A DNA stretch of 51,276 nucleotides from an uncultured Tateyamaria sp. GTDB lineage: Bacteria; Pseudomonadota; Alphaproteobacteria; Rhodobacterales; Rhodobacteraceae. The stretch is from positions 1 through 51,276 of the forward strand of contig CANMVD010000014.1 in NCBI GenBank assembly GCA_947501275.1, given 5' to 3'. Below the pieces are notes generated by a model. It was not told the DNA's origin and ran no database searches. It saw only the letters and a program-made list of their open reading frames with translations. How positions within the stretch are numbered: the first letter of the stretch is position 1; each line of letters starts with the position of its first letter. The translations under genes were made by a program, and so were the position numbers. Positions 34,085-42,626 of the stretch are shown in pieces.

Positions 34085-34786
34085 ATGACAAAGACATTTT
34101 TACTTGCAGGAGCAGCGATCGTCGCTCTCTCCACAGCGGCTTCAGCTGCGACATTCACACTTAGTGGCGGTGTTGCCGGGGATATTCCCGGAAGCGGTGG
34201 CGCCAGCAACCAAGTGCTCATGAACACATTCGGGTTTGCACCCGGCGCCAGCCTGTCCGGCGGTTTCTTCGGTTCGCAAATTACGCTTGATACAGATGCA
34301 ACCGTGACGGCGTCTTTCTTCGGCCTCGAGGCCGGCTTCACCAACAGCTTTGTCGGTGGCGGTTCGACACTGTTCAGCGCGACGGGTAATTTCTCTGCTC
34401 CGGACGGCAACACGCCTCTCGCGACGGGTACATTTGCCGGTAACAGCATTGGTTTCCTGGACTTCGCCTTTGAATCGACCAACGGTTCCAACACCATCTC
34501 GGCGGTCAACGGCTCGAACCCAGGCGTAAGCGCGGACCAACCGAACTTCTACGCATGGATCGACGACAATGGTTCGACATCTGGCGACACCATCTGGCTG
34601 TTCTATGATGACGGCGGCGCGGGCCCCGATGACAACCACGATGACTTTGTCGTCAGCCTGTCCGTTGCACCTCCCGGTGGTGGCGGTACCCCTCCATCGC
34701 CCGTTCCACTGCCTGCCGGTGGCATGCTGTTGATCGGTGGTCTGGGTGCACTGGCTGTTGCACGGCGCCGCAAAGACAAATCCTGA
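34085..34786 (+). CDS. VPLPA-CTERM sorting-domain protein (XrtD substrate)
   Basis: 233-aa exported protein. The signal peptide is MTKTFLLAGAAIVALSTAASA (first 21 residues); an upstream ATG at 34064 would add seven residues. The body is Gly/Ser/Thr-rich, with F-Y-D-D-G-G-A-G-P-D-D-N-H-D-D-F-V-V, a calcium-type acidic motif seen in many sorted surface proteins. The C-terminus (207-233) is the VPLPA signal: V-P-L-P-A-G-G, a Gly/Leu membrane helix, then R-R-R-K. XrtD should cut within or near V-P-L-P-A. It is the only such signal I found on the plasmid. A strong terminator follows, so it is a single-gene unit. Confidence 0.93.
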   Translation: MTKTFLLAGAAIVALSTAASAATFTLSGGVAGDIPGSGGASNQVLMNTFGFAPGASLSGGFFGSQITLDTDATVTASFFGLEAGFTNSFVGGGSTLFSATGNFSAPDGNTPLATGTFAGNSIGFLDFAFESTNGSNTISAVNGSNPGVSADQPNFYAWIDDNGSTSGDTIWLFYDDGGAGPDDNHDDFVVSLSVAPPGGGGTPPSPVPLPAGGMLLIGGLGALAVARRRKDKS

Positions 34787-34811
34787 TTTCAGATCTGAGA
34801 TCGTATTGAAG

Positions 34812-34840
34812 CAGGGGCGCATCAGCGCCCCTGTTTTTTT
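34812..34840 (+). terminator. Intrinsic terminator after the VPLPA gene
   Basis: Perfect 9-bp stem CAGGGGCGC/GCGCCCCTG with an ATCA loop, followed by seven T residues. It is the clearest terminator in the window and ends the VPLPA-CTERM transcript 25 bases after its stop. Confidence 0.92.
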
Positions 34841-34954
34841 GTGCGCTATACGCGGAATGATCATGTGCCGCAGCCATTCCGGCATGTGATCCAAACGTGT
34901 TGGATATCCTAAAGGCAGGTGACATGTTCCTGCCCACCGCATAAAGAAACGCCC

Positions 34955-35878
34955 ATGATATTTCCCCGCTGTTATCTCGTCATTTCGCCGTGCCGCAACG
35001 AGGTGCAATATATGCAGCGCACCCTCGACAGCGTGGTTGCCCAAAGCGTGCCACCGACCCTTTGGGTGATTGTCGATGATGGTTCGACCGACGGGACATC
35101 AGAGATGCTGGCAGACTATGCGGCGCGTCACGACTGGATTCGAGTGGTGCCCAAACCGGACCGTGGCCATCGCGCTGTGGGGCCGGGTGTGATTGAGGCA
35201 TTCTATGCAGGTCTCGAGACAGTCACGCTCAGCGATTATCCCTATCTGTGCAAGCTGGACCTCGATCTGGATCTGCCGCCCCGCTATTTCGAAATCCTGA
35301 TGGAAAAGATGGAGGCCGACCCGCGCATCGGGACCTGTTCCGGCAAACCTTACATGCGGCGGGGTGGGGAACTGGTCTCGGAGCGACGGGGTGACGAGAT
35401 GTCGGCTGGCATGACCAAGTTCTACCGTCGCGACTGTTTCGAGGACATTGGCGGGCTGGTGCGCGAAGTGATGTGGGATGCCATCGATTGCCATAAGGCG
35501 CGCGCCAAAGGCTGGCGGGCTGTCAGTTGGGATGAACCGGATCTGCGGTTTGAACATCTGCGCCCTATGGGTTCAAGCCAGGTGTCGATCTATGAGGGCC
35601 GCCGCCGCCACGGACGGGGTCAGTATTTCATGGGATCTGACCCGCTTTATTATCTGGCGACTTGTGTCTTTCGCATGGCCGAACCGCCGCTTGTTCTAGG
35701 TGGGTTGGCTATGTTGCAGGGCTATCTCGGAGCTTGGCTGCGCAGGGCACGTCAACTGGATGATCCGGATCTGATTGCTTTTATCCGGGCCTATCAACGG
35801 CGTGCCTTGCGGGTGGGCAAGGCCAAGGCCGTGGCTGAGATTGACGCACGAATGGCGGCTCAGAACTCAGCGTCTTGA
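34955..35878 (+). CDS. Glycosyltransferase family 2
   Basis: 307-aa GT2 enzyme. Y-L-V-I-S-P-C-R-N-E opens the GT-A domain, V-I-V-D-D-G-S-T-D-G-T is the nucleotide-binding strand (~38-48), and C-K-L-D-L-D-L-D-L-P-P is the DXD region. Then comes G-T-C-S-G-K-P-Y-M-R-R-G-G. A C-terminal R-R-A-R-Q-L-D-D-P-D-L-I segment matches a group of GT2 enzymes in roseobacter EPS clusters. The ATG at 34955 is preceded by AAAGAAA; a GTG at 34919 would add 12 residues but its Shine-Dalgarno is too close. Convergent with the heptose operon. Confidence 0.92.
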   Translation: MIFPRCYLVISPCRNEVQYMQRTLDSVVAQSVPPTLWVIVDDGSTDGTSEMLADYAARHDWIRVVPKPDRGHRAVGPGVIEAFYAGLETVTLSDYPYLCKLDLDLDLPPRYFEILMEKMEADPRIGTCSGKPYMRRGGELVSERRGDEMSAGMTKFYRRDCFEDIGGLVREVMWDAIDCHKARAKGWRAVSWDEPDLRFEHLRPMGSSQVSIYEGRRRHGRGQYFMGSDPLYYLATCVFRMAEPPLVLGGLAMLQGYLGAWLRRARQLDDPDLIAFIRAYQRRALRVGKAKAVAEIDARMAAQNSAS

Positions 35879-35951
35879 GGTCGAAGAATGTCTGCGTGGA
35901 TCCGTTTCCAGCCAGCCGCAGAGCCATTTATGGACGCTCCTGACATCCAGT

Positions 35952-36827
35952 CTAGACAAGATCGGGTGCAAGATGCGCCAGATCACTGTCTTGTACCCGG
36001 CGTATAAGAGCGCTCATATTGTCGACCGTATGCAGGCCGTCCTTGCCACCGGTGCGCTTGAACTGTGCAGTAACGGGCCCGGATGTGACCCCGAGATGAT
36101 TACAGATGCGGTTAATGGTCGGCTGATGGACATCGGATGTGCTTAGGTCAGTATTATAGTGAACGTGTATGTGTGGCACATGGGCCATGACCTTGTGTTC
36201 GTAGGCCAGCATTTTCTCGTTCCAACGCAACAGGCCGAGAAACCTGTCAGGATCGATTGAAAACGCCTGTCGACTTGAATCTGTACTGCTGAAGTAGACG
36301 GCGGTTGCCTGCGCTTTGGCCAATGACAGGGTCTGTTCCCATGTATCGCGGGTCAGGTGCAGGACCGCATAGTCCAATGCCGCAATCTTATCGAAAAAGG
36401 CCAGTGGGCGATGGATGCGCTGCACTTCCATCAGATGATAAGAAATCACCTTGATGCCGTAGGCCCTGAGATCAGGGCCTGCGCGTCGTGGCAATCTGCG
36501 CAGGAACCCGATCGGGTCGATCAGAAAGTAATGCAGCAATTCCCCATCACAGCGGATCTGCGGTACCTGATCCAACAGACGCACCAGTAATGTAGTACCG
36601 GACCGGGGGCGGCCGTAGATCAGGAAAGGTTTCGGTTGGTCGTTGCGTGTCCATGACTTGGCCAACACTCTGGCTTCCATCGGGAGATTGCGAAGGTTGA
36701 GCCGATCGGGATGGATCTTCAGGCGACCATAGATGTCTTCGCGTGGTTCAGAGGCAATAACGGGGTCTTTGGCCAACTCGCGATCAATTTCGGCGCGCCG
36801 TTTCTTATCTGTCTCCCCGTCGCTCAC
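35952..36827 (-). CDS. Sulfotransferase family protein, third copy
   Basis: 291-aa protein with the phosphosulfate loop F-L-I-Y-G-R-P-R-S-G-T-T-L-L (residues ~68-81) and the 3'-phosphate-type motif V-L-H-L-T-R-D-T-W-E-Q-T-L-S (~155-168). The R-P-R-S-G-T-T form resembles NodH/Stf0-type sulfotransferases and differs from the two other copies on the plasmid. It starts with GTG 36827 overlapping the galE stop (GTGA) and is the last gene of the heptose operon, so its acceptor may be the heptose-containing repeat unit (inference). Confidence 0.85.
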   Translation of the reverse strand: MSDGETDKKRRAEIDRELAKDPVIASEPREDIYGRLKIHPDRLNLRNLPMEARVLAKSWTRNDQPKPFLIYGRPRSGTTLLVRLLDQVPQIRCDGELLHYFLIDPIGFLRRLPRRAGPDLRAYGIKVISYHLMEVQRIHRPLAFFDKIAALDYAVLHLTRDTWEQTLSLAKAQATAVYFSSTDSSRQAFSIDPDRFLGLLRWNEKMLAYEHKVMAHVPHIHVHYNTDLSTSDVHQPTINRICNHLGVTSGPVTAQFKRTGGKDGLHTVDNMSALIRRVQDSDLAHLAPDLV

Positions 36828-37810
36828 GTATCAGCATACCCATCCGGATGCGCCTGATGCCAGGCCCACGCGGTGGCGATGGTGTCTTTGATGTCGCCGT
36901 ATTCCGGTTCCCAACCCAACTGGGTCTTCAGCTTGGACGGCTCGGCCACCAGACGGGGCGGGTCGCCGGGGCGGCGGGCGACGATGGTGCGGGCGATCGG
37001 TTTGCCGGTCACAGCCTCGCAGGCCTTGATGATCTCCATCACCGATTGCCCGTTGCCTGTTCCGATGTTGAACACCTCATCGGTGCCTTCCTTGGTGGCC
37101 TCAATCGCCAGCAAATGGGCGGCGGCCAGATCGCGGGTGTGCACGTAGTCACGGATGCAGGTCCCATCGGGCGTTGGATAGTCATCGCCAAAGATCTTGA
37201 TCTCGTCCCGTTTGCCCAAGGCAACTTCAAGCACCAGCGGGATCAGGTGGTTTTCAGGGCGGTGATCTTCGCCGTGCCGCCCATCGGCGTCACCACCGGA
37301 GGCATTGAAATAGCGCAGCAGGGTGAACCCCATCCCGTAGGCATGGGCAAAGTCCCGGATCATCCATTCCACCGCCAGCTTGGTGCGGGCGTAGGGGGAA
37401 AACGGATCCTGCGGCGTGGCTTCGGACATGGTGTCGGATTGCGTCATGCCATAGGTCGCGCAGGTCGAGGAAAACAGCAGGCGTGTCACGCCCGCGCCGC
37501 GCATCGCGTTGAGCAGGCTCAGCGTGCCCCCGATATTGTTGCGGTAGTGATATTCGGGATCCTCGACGCTTTCCCCCACATACGTCGCGGCGGCAAAGTG
37601 CATGACCGCATCAGCCCCGAAATCCTTGAGGGTCTGTGTCAGCAAATCCGTGTCGGCAATGTCACCCACCACCAGCGGATGTCCATCCACGGCATCCGCA
37701 TGACCCATGACCAGATTGTCATAGGCCATCACCTCGTGACCCTGTTCGGCCACATAGCGCAAACAGGCGCTGCCGACGTAGCCAGCTCCTCCGGTGATCA
37801 GGATTTTCAT
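36824..37810 (-). CDS. galE: UDP-glucose 4-epimerase
   Basis: 328-aa extended SDR enzyme making UDP-galactose from UDP-glucose. The NAD-binding motif is G-G-A-G-Y-V-G (7-13), M-H-F-A-A-A-T-Y-V-G-E-S lies at ~70, and the catalytic site includes S-S-T-C-A-T-Y-G and Y-A-R-T-K (Tyr and Lys). Family marks further on are L-L-R-Y-F-N-A-S-G and D-Y-P-T-P-D-G-T-C-I-R-D-Y-V-H. It overlaps gmhB (ATGA) and the sulfotransferase gene (GTGA) and so is translationally linked to both. It could also act on UDP-GlcNAc; the sequence does not tell. Confidence 0.95.
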   Translation of the reverse strand: MKILITGGAGYVGSACLRYVAEQGHEVMAYDNLVMGHADAVDGHPLVVGDIADTDLLTQTLKDFGADAVMHFAAATYVGESVEDPEYHYRNNIGGTLSLLNAMRGAGVTRLLFSSTCATYGMTQSDTMSEATPQDPFSPYARTKLAVEWMIRDFAHAYGMGFTLLRYFNASGGDADGRHGEDHRPENHLIPLVLEVALGKRDEIKIFGDDYPTPDGTCIRDYVHTRDLAAAHLLAIEATKEGTDEVFNIGTGNGQSVMEIIKACEAVTGKPIARTIVARRPGDPPRLVAEPSKLKTQLGWEPEYGDIKDTIATAWAWHQAHPDGYADT

Positions 37811-38364
37811 TGCATGTCCTCGTTCAAGATAATCGTTACAGCGCCTGTCAGATCAGACACATCATGATCCAATGCGGCTCTATCATGGCTGTACTTTGCG
37901 CCATAGCCCGTGCGTACCAAAATCGTGCCACACCTCGCGTTCCGGCCTGCCAGCATGTCCGATACCGTGTCTCCGACCATCCACGACGCGGCCAGATCAA
38001 GATCCATTTCATCCGCCGCTTGGCGCAGCATTCCGGGGCCCGGCTTGCGCATCTCGTCCTCGATGACGGTGGGGTCCTTGATGGTCGGGGCCAGTGGGCA
38101 GAAATAGATACCGTCCACATCGGCCCCATGCTCAGCCAGTTGGCGACGCATTTCGGCATGAACGTCATCCAATCCGGCCTCGGTCAGTTTGCCCCGCCCA
38201 ATGACGGACTGGTTGGTGATGATGACCACAGGCCAGCCTGCGGCGCGCAACTTGGCAATAGCCTTGCCCGCGCCGGGGATCAGGCGGACATCAGCCGGGT
38301 CATTCAGATGGTGCACCAATTCGATGATGGTGCCGTCGCGGTCCAGAAAGGCAGCCGGTCTCAC
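37807..38364 (-). CDS. gmhB: Heptose bisphosphate phosphatase (GmhB-type HAD)
   Basis: 185-aa HAD phosphatase expected to remove the 7-phosphate from D-glycero-D-manno-heptose 1,7-bisphosphate. Motif I is D-R-D-G-T (8-12), motif II I-I-T-N-Q-S-V-I-G-R-G (48-58), motif III R-K-P-G-P-G-M (106-112), and motif IV M-V-G-D-T-V-S-D-M (129-137). The zinc loop is largely lost: only Cys89 remains, while the usual His and two Cys are Leu91, Asp103 and Met105. It starts with GTG 38364, overlapping the nucleotidyltransferase stop. Context strongly supports the heptose pathway. Confidence 0.9.
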   Translation of the reverse strand: MRPAAFLDRDGTIIELVHHLNDPADVRLIPGAGKAIAKLRAAGWPVVIITNQSVIGRGKLTEAGLDDVHAEMRRQLAEHGADVDGIYFCPLAPTIKDPTVIEDEMRKPGPGMLRQAADEMDLDLAASWMVGDTVSDMLAGRNARCGTILVRTGYGAKYSHDRAALDHDVSDLTGAVTIILNEDMQ

Positions 38365-39071
38365 GTAAACAGCCCCGCAACATCCGCTTCGGCCTGTGCC
38401 AGGCTTTCATGGGTGCCGATATCGCGGTGATAGCCGGTGTGGGTATAGCCCCGCATCCGTCCCACAAAGGCGGGGATCACATCAAAGCCAAAGTCAAAGG
38501 CCCCCATATCCGCAATTTCGCGCCAGGCCTCCGCATCCAGCACATAGATACCCGCATTGGCGAGGTCACTTTTGGGCTGTTCGGGCTTTTCCACGAATTC
38601 GGTGATCAGGTTCTCATCATCCAGCGCCGCAATCCCACATTTTGAAGGGTAAGGCGTGTGGAACAGGGCCATCGTCATCGGGTCCGAATGTGCACGGTGA
38701 AAATCAACCAGAGCCCCAAGGTCCATATCTGACAGGTTGTCAGCATAGATGACCACGATCTGATTGACCCCGTCACCAAAGGCGCGATTGGCTGTAACAG
38801 TACCGGCAGACCCAAGCAATTCGGGCTCAAATGCCTCGGTTAGGGTCACATTCCGGGTTTTATTGACGCTGTCCATATAGGTCCGCACGGGCCCCGGAAT
38901 ATGGTGTGTGTTGATCAGCGCCTCAGAGATATCCGCCTGTTCCAGCGCGTCGACCCAATAGTCCAGCATTGGCCGGCCACCCACCGGAACCAGACATTTG
39001 GGCACCGTTTCGGTGATGGGACGCAACCGCGTGCCAAGCCCCCCCGCAAGCAACAGCGCCCGGGTGCTCAT
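38361..39071 (-). CDS. hddC: Sugar-1-phosphate nucleotidyltransferase (HddC-like)
   Basis: 236-aa nucleotidyltransferase. The signature L-A-G-G-L-G-T-R-L-R-P-I-T spans residues 8-20, P-K-C-L-V-P-V-G-G-R-P-M-L-D follows, and V-I-Y-A-D-N-L-S-D-M-D-L is the metal-binding D. Compact GDP-heptose pyrophosphorylases (HddC) are of this size. Since hddA-like, gmhA and gmhB genes surround it, the likely reaction is GTP + D-glycero-alpha-D-manno-heptose-1-phosphate to GDP-heptose. A glucose-1-phosphate enzyme cannot be fully excluded from sequence alone. ATGA overlap with the epimerase gene. Confidence 0.82.
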   Translation of the reverse strand: MSTRALLLAGGLGTRLRPITETVPKCLVPVGGRPMLDYWVDALEQADISEALINTHHIPGPVRTYMDSVNKTRNVTLTEAFEPELLGSAGTVTANRAFGDGVNQIVVIYADNLSDMDLGALVDFHRAHSDPMTMALFHTPYPSKCGIAALDDENLITEFVEKPEQPKSDLANAGIYVLDAEAWREIADMGAFDFGFDVIPAFVGRMRGYTHTGYHRDIGTHESLAQAEADVAGLFT

Positions 39072-40189
39072 GTCGTGACCTCGCGCACGACACCAAGGGC
39101 CGCCATCATCTTGTCTGACTGTTCGAGGATATCCGCCGCCGGGGCCGCCGTTTCCATCCAGTTGCGATAGGCGGTGACAGAGTCGTGTGTGCTGCGCTGT
39201 GGCTTCCAGCCCAGGGCCTTCAGCTTGGAGACGTCCGACAGAATATGGCGGGTGTCGCCAAAGCGATACTTGCCGCTGGCTTTGGGCTGATAGTTGGTTG
39301 CGTCGAACACATCGCCCACAACGCCTGCAAATTCGCCAACAGTGACAGCCTCGCCGCCGCCCACGTTGAACATCTCGTAATTGGCGCGGTCGTCTTCCAG
39401 CACGGTCAGGTTGGCATCGACCACATCCAGATAATTCACGAAATCCCGCACCTGATTGCCGTCTTCATAGATCACCGGATCACGGCCCACATGAAAGGAC
39501 AGCGAAAAGATCCGGCAGGCCCCTGAATAGGCGTTGTAGAGACTTTGGCGCGGCCCCTGCACAATGGAATAGCGCATGGCGACCGATGGAATATCGTACA
39601 TTTTCCCGAGGTTCAGAGCCGCATTTTCCTGCGCGATCTTGGACGTGCCATAGCAGTTTTGCGGATTGGCCACGGTTTCGTCCGTGGCCTGATAGGTCAG
39701 GGGCCCGGTCTGTCCCAGACCTGGCTGGATGTCCCAAATCCCCTTGCGCAGTTGCGCATCCGGGCGCAGGCCGGGCAGGGCGCGGCGGCCTTCGGCGTCC
39801 AGATACAATCCTTCTCCCAAAGCAGCCTGGGACGAGGCGACAATGACCTTCTGAATGGGCAGCTTTTCCCGCAGGATCAGCTCATAGATCAGGGCGGTTG
39901 AGGTGACGTTGGTGGAAAAGAAGCGGCTGAATTCTGGCAGGTAATCCTGAAAGGCCGCCAGATGATAGACGGCATCGACACCGCGCAAGGCCGCGAGCAG
40001 AGCAGCCTCATTGCGCACGTCGCCAATCATGAACTCGATTTCAGGGTCGAGATATGCCGGTTTTGCGCCGCCACGATGCACAGGTTGCTGCAGGATATCG
40101 AGCACGCGCACCTGATGGCCACGCGCCAGCAGCGCGTCAGCCGTGTGACTTCCGATAAATCCGGCACCGCCTGTGATCAGAACTTTCAT
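39068..40189 (-). CDS. NAD-dependent epimerase/dehydratase (extended SDR)
   Basis: 373-aa SDR enzyme acting on a nucleotide sugar. It has L-I-T-G-G-A-G-F-I-G-S-H (4-15), Y-H-L-A-A-F-Q-D-Y near 75, V-I-V-A-S-S-Q-A-A-L-G-E-G, the catalytic N-C-Y-G-T-S-K (Tyr/Lys), and S-V-A-M-R-Y-S-I-V-Q-G-P-R-Q. Its placement between the HddC-like and HddA-like genes suggests it modifies GDP-heptose or a related sugar, perhaps by 4,6-dehydration or epimerisation; the sequence alone does not decide. GAGGGG precedes ATG 40189, nine bases after the hddA-like stop. Confidence 0.88.
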   Translation of the reverse strand: MKVLITGGAGFIGSHTADALLARGHQVRVLDILQQPVHRGGAKPAYLDPEIEFMIGDVRNEAALLAALRGVDAVYHLAAFQDYLPEFSRFFSTNVTSTALIYELILREKLPIQKVIVASSQAALGEGLYLDAEGRRALPGLRPDAQLRKGIWDIQPGLGQTGPLTYQATDETVANPQNCYGTSKIAQENAALNLGKMYDIPSVAMRYSIVQGPRQSLYNAYSGACRIFSLSFHVGRDPVIYEDGNQVRDFVNYLDVVDANLTVLEDDRANYEMFNVGGGEAVTVGEFAGVVGDVFDATNYQPKASGKYRFGDTRHILSDVSKLKALGWKPQRSTHDSVTAYRNWMETAAPAADILEQSDKMMAALGVVREVTT

Positions 40190-40198
40190 AAGCCCCTC

Positions 40199-41185
40199 TT
40201 AGAACGTGTACCGGTCCGAGATAAAGATCACCCGGCTGCCACGGCGGTCAATGCGGAAGGGCAGCTCGCGCGGGTGGCCACAGGCCGTGCGGATCGCCTC
40301 GTGTTTCTCTGGGGGTGCCATCACAAGCAAGAAGCCACCGCCACCGGCGCCAAGCAGCTTGCCACCCATCGCCCCATTGGCGCGGGCGACATTGTACCAC
40401 TCATCCACACCGGGGTTGGTGATCCCAAAGCCAAGCGAGCGTTTGAGCAACCAGCCTTCGTGCAGGATACGGCCAAAGTCCTCAAGATTGCCCTGTCCGC
40501 CCATGGTTGTGCGCAATTCGCCCGCCAGATCACGCATCGCCCGCAAGACTGTCATCTTGTCAGCAGAGCCTTCGGATTGCTTTTTCAGGATGACGTCGGC
40601 GTCTCGCTGCTGGTCTGTGTAAAGCAGCAGGATGTGTTTTTCGAGCTGATCAAGGAAGGCCGGGTCGCACGGGACCGGTTCCACATCAACTGTGTGATCA
40701 GGGTTGAAGCGGATGTAATTCACCCCGCCATAGGCGGCTGCATACTGGTCCTGCCGCCCGATCGGTTTGCCCAGAATGTCGATTTCGATCTCGCAGGCCT
40801 GTTCGGCCAGTTGCCCAGGCGAGGTGACCTGACCCTTATAGGCATAAAGTGCGTTGAGCATACCGACAGCAAGGCTGGAAGACGAGCCCATGCCCGTGCC
40901 CGCAGGCACGTCGCCCACGGTCGTGATCTCAAGGTATTTGCCCAGGTCCGTCATGCGCAAAGCCTCGCGCGCAATCGTGTGATCCAGCTGATCGATCCCG
41001 TCGGCAATTTCCACGCGGGTATAGGCCATCCGCGTGGTCTTTTCGAAGCGGGGCGAGACGGTCACATACATGTGGTGGGCCACACCCATGGACAGGACGG
41101 CACCATATTCGTGCTCGTAAAAGGCAGGGAGGTCAGTGCCACCACCGGCAAAGCTGACGCGGTAAGGGGTTTGGGTAATAATCAC
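40199..41185 (-). CDS. hddA: GHMP-family heptose-7-phosphate kinase (HddA-like)
   Basis: 328-aa kinase. P-Y-R-V-S-F-A-G-G-G-T-D-L-P (7-20) opens the fold. The ATP motif G-T-G-M-G-S-S-S-S-L-A (96-106) is the GHMP signature, and L-L-G-A-G-G-G-G-F-L-L-V-M is the C-terminal glycine motif. HddA phosphorylates D-glycero-D-manno-heptose-7-phosphate at O-1 in the alpha form, for the GDP route. Related enzymes act on fucose or galactose, but gmhA and gmhB on the same plasmid support heptose. GTG start at 41185 overlaps the GT stop (GTGA). Confidence 0.9.
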   Translation of the reverse strand: MIITQTPYRVSFAGGGTDLPAFYEHEYGAVLSMGVAHHMYVTVSPRFEKTTRMAYTRVEIADGIDQLDHTIAREALRMTDLGKYLEITTVGDVPAGTGMGSSSSLAVGMLNALYAYKGQVTSPGQLAEQACEIEIDILGKPIGRQDQYAAAYGGVNYIRFNPDHTVDVEPVPCDPAFLDQLEKHILLLYTDQQRDADVILKKQSEGSADKMTVLRAMRDLAGELRTTMGGQGNLEDFGRILHEGWLLKRSLGFGITNPGVDEWYNVARANGAMGGKLLGAGGGGFLLVMAPPEKHEAIRTACGHPRELPFRIDRRGSRVIFISDRYTF

Positions 41186-42399
41186 GACTTATCCAATCTG
41201 GTTCGATATTGGGCAATAAGGGGTTCCAGACAGTTCTGCAGGTCAAACCTGTCGATAAGATGGCGACGACCCTGTTCTGCAAGCGTTTGAGCCAATTTTT
41301 CATCACCTGCGAGCCGCATCAGCGCATCCGCGAGGGGGACATGCTCTTTAGGTGCAATCAATAGGCCGGTTTCACCGTCTTTCACCAGATCCGGGATGCC
41401 CACCAAGTCGGTCGAGACCGCGGGCAGACCACAGGCCATCGCCTCCATCAGCATCTGGGGCAAACCGTCCACATCGTTGTCTGCTGCCCACAGGCAGGGC
41501 AGGGTGTAGATGTCGCCACTGTACATGAAGGTGGGGATATCTTCCTGTTTGAGGGCTTCACCTGTCAGGGTGATGATGTCCCCAAGGTCCGCTGCCGCGA
41601 TCTGTGCGCGCAGTTCTGCCTCGTCCGGGCCGCTGCCCGCGATGGTGCAGCGAAAATCAAGACCCCGTTCGCGCAGCAGACCACAGGCCCTGATCAGCAC
41701 CGGAAAGCCCTTTTTGGCCACAAGGCGGCCTGATGACAGAAAGTGCACAGGCTCATCTTTGGGCCGTGTGCGCCTGTTGGGGGTGAAGTGGGACGTGTCG
41801 ATGCCGCAATAGGCGATGTGCAGCTTGTCCGGGTCCGCCCCGAGTTTGAGATAGAACTGGCGGTGAAATTCCGAGATGCAGATGATGAATTCGGCCCGGG
41901 CGATCTTGGACAACAGGGCCGAGCGATTGCGGAACAGATCTGCGGCATGGCCCGTGAAGCTGAAGGAACGGCCGAGCAGCCACGCCCCGTACATGGCCAC
42001 AGTTCCACCGGAATGGATCCATTGGGAGTGGATGTGCGTGACGTCATCGCGCGTAAGCTGCGCAGCCCAGTGACAGGCCACCGCAAAGTGCCACAGCCCC
42101 ACCAGGCGGTTGCGCAGGCTTTCACGGGGCCCGAAACAGGCATCCTTCAGCGCCGCCCAAAAGACCCCTTTGAAGCGGCTTGGGCCGGCCAGAACAGCGC
42201 GCAGGGCCGCCCCCTTGGACAGGGGGTAAATCACGCCCGTCTCTTCTGCCATGGCCGCGATGTCGGGCGATGAAAAATAGGTCTTTTCCGGCCGCATCAG
42301 CGCATGCAGCCGCACAGGGATCCCGGCCTTTTTGACAATGCGCAATTCGTTGCCCACCCAGGCGTCACCGACGCCTTGCGTTGTCATGTAATGGATCAT
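41182..42399 (-). CDS. Glycosyltransferase family 4 at the head of the heptose operon
   Basis: 405-aa GT-B enzyme. C-terminal GT4 marks are L-S-S-G-R-L-V-A-K-K-G-F-P-V-L-I and L-P-Q-M-L-M-E-A-M-A-C-G-L-P-A-V-S-T-D, with I-H-S-Q-W-I-H-S-G-G-T in the N-terminal half. ATG 42399 was chosen (M-I-H-Y-M-T-T-Q-G); the frame is open to 42552, but that stretch has no family character, and no clear Shine-Dalgarno is present. As first gene of the operon it may transfer the heptose made by its neighbours (inference). The promoter must lie between 42400 and 42626. Confidence 0.9.
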   Translation of the reverse strand: MIHYMTTQGVGDAWVGNELRIVKKAGIPVRLHALMRPEKTYFSSPDIAAMAEETGVIYPLSKGAALRAVLAGPSRFKGVFWAALKDACFGPRESLRNRLVGLWHFAVACHWAAQLTRDDVTHIHSQWIHSGGTVAMYGAWLLGRSFSFTGHAADLFRNRSALLSKIARAEFIICISEFHRQFYLKLGADPDKLHIAYCGIDTSHFTPNRRTRPKDEPVHFLSSGRLVAKKGFPVLIRACGLLRERGLDFRCTIAGSGPDEAELRAQIAAADLGDIITLTGEALKQEDIPTFMYSGDIYTLPCLWAADNDVDGLPQMLMEAMACGLPAVSTDLVGIPDLVKDGETGLLIAPKEHVPLADALMRLAGDEKLAQTLAEQGRRHLIDRFDLQNCLEPLIAQYRTRLDKS

Positions 42400-42498
42400 G
42401 GGTAAGACGGGTCTATACTGGCTGGGGCATTTGCGACAGACCGTATAAGGGCACCCGCCCAGTGGCAAGCGACCCAAGGTGCGAAGGTTAAGCGGCGG

Positions 42499-42516
42499 GA
42501 TGCAATGTATTGCATC
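42499..42516. promoter_or_regulatory. Perfect 18-bp palindrome in the divergent promoter region
   Basis: GATGCAAT-GT-ATTGCATC: two 8-bp arms and a 2-bp centre. It lies 100 bases upstream of the GT4 gene and 110 bases upstream of gmhA, so one regulator bound here could control both heptose operons. Its symmetry and size fit a dimeric repressor operator (LacI-, GntR- or MarR-type length). No regulator gene is present nearby. Confidence 0.65.
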
Positions 42517-42626
42517 TGCGCCACGGGACCGCGCGGATTTTGCCACCGCCAATATTTTAACATGCTGTCACCATTTTGACGGCATAAGCGACACGACAAA
42601 CACTACATCGAACCAAAGGACATCTC

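Noticed and set aside
36848..37867. 339-codon plus-strand open frame
   Set aside because: Antisense to galE.
39962..41290. 442-codon plus-strand open frame
   Set aside because: Antisense to the epimerase and kinase genes.
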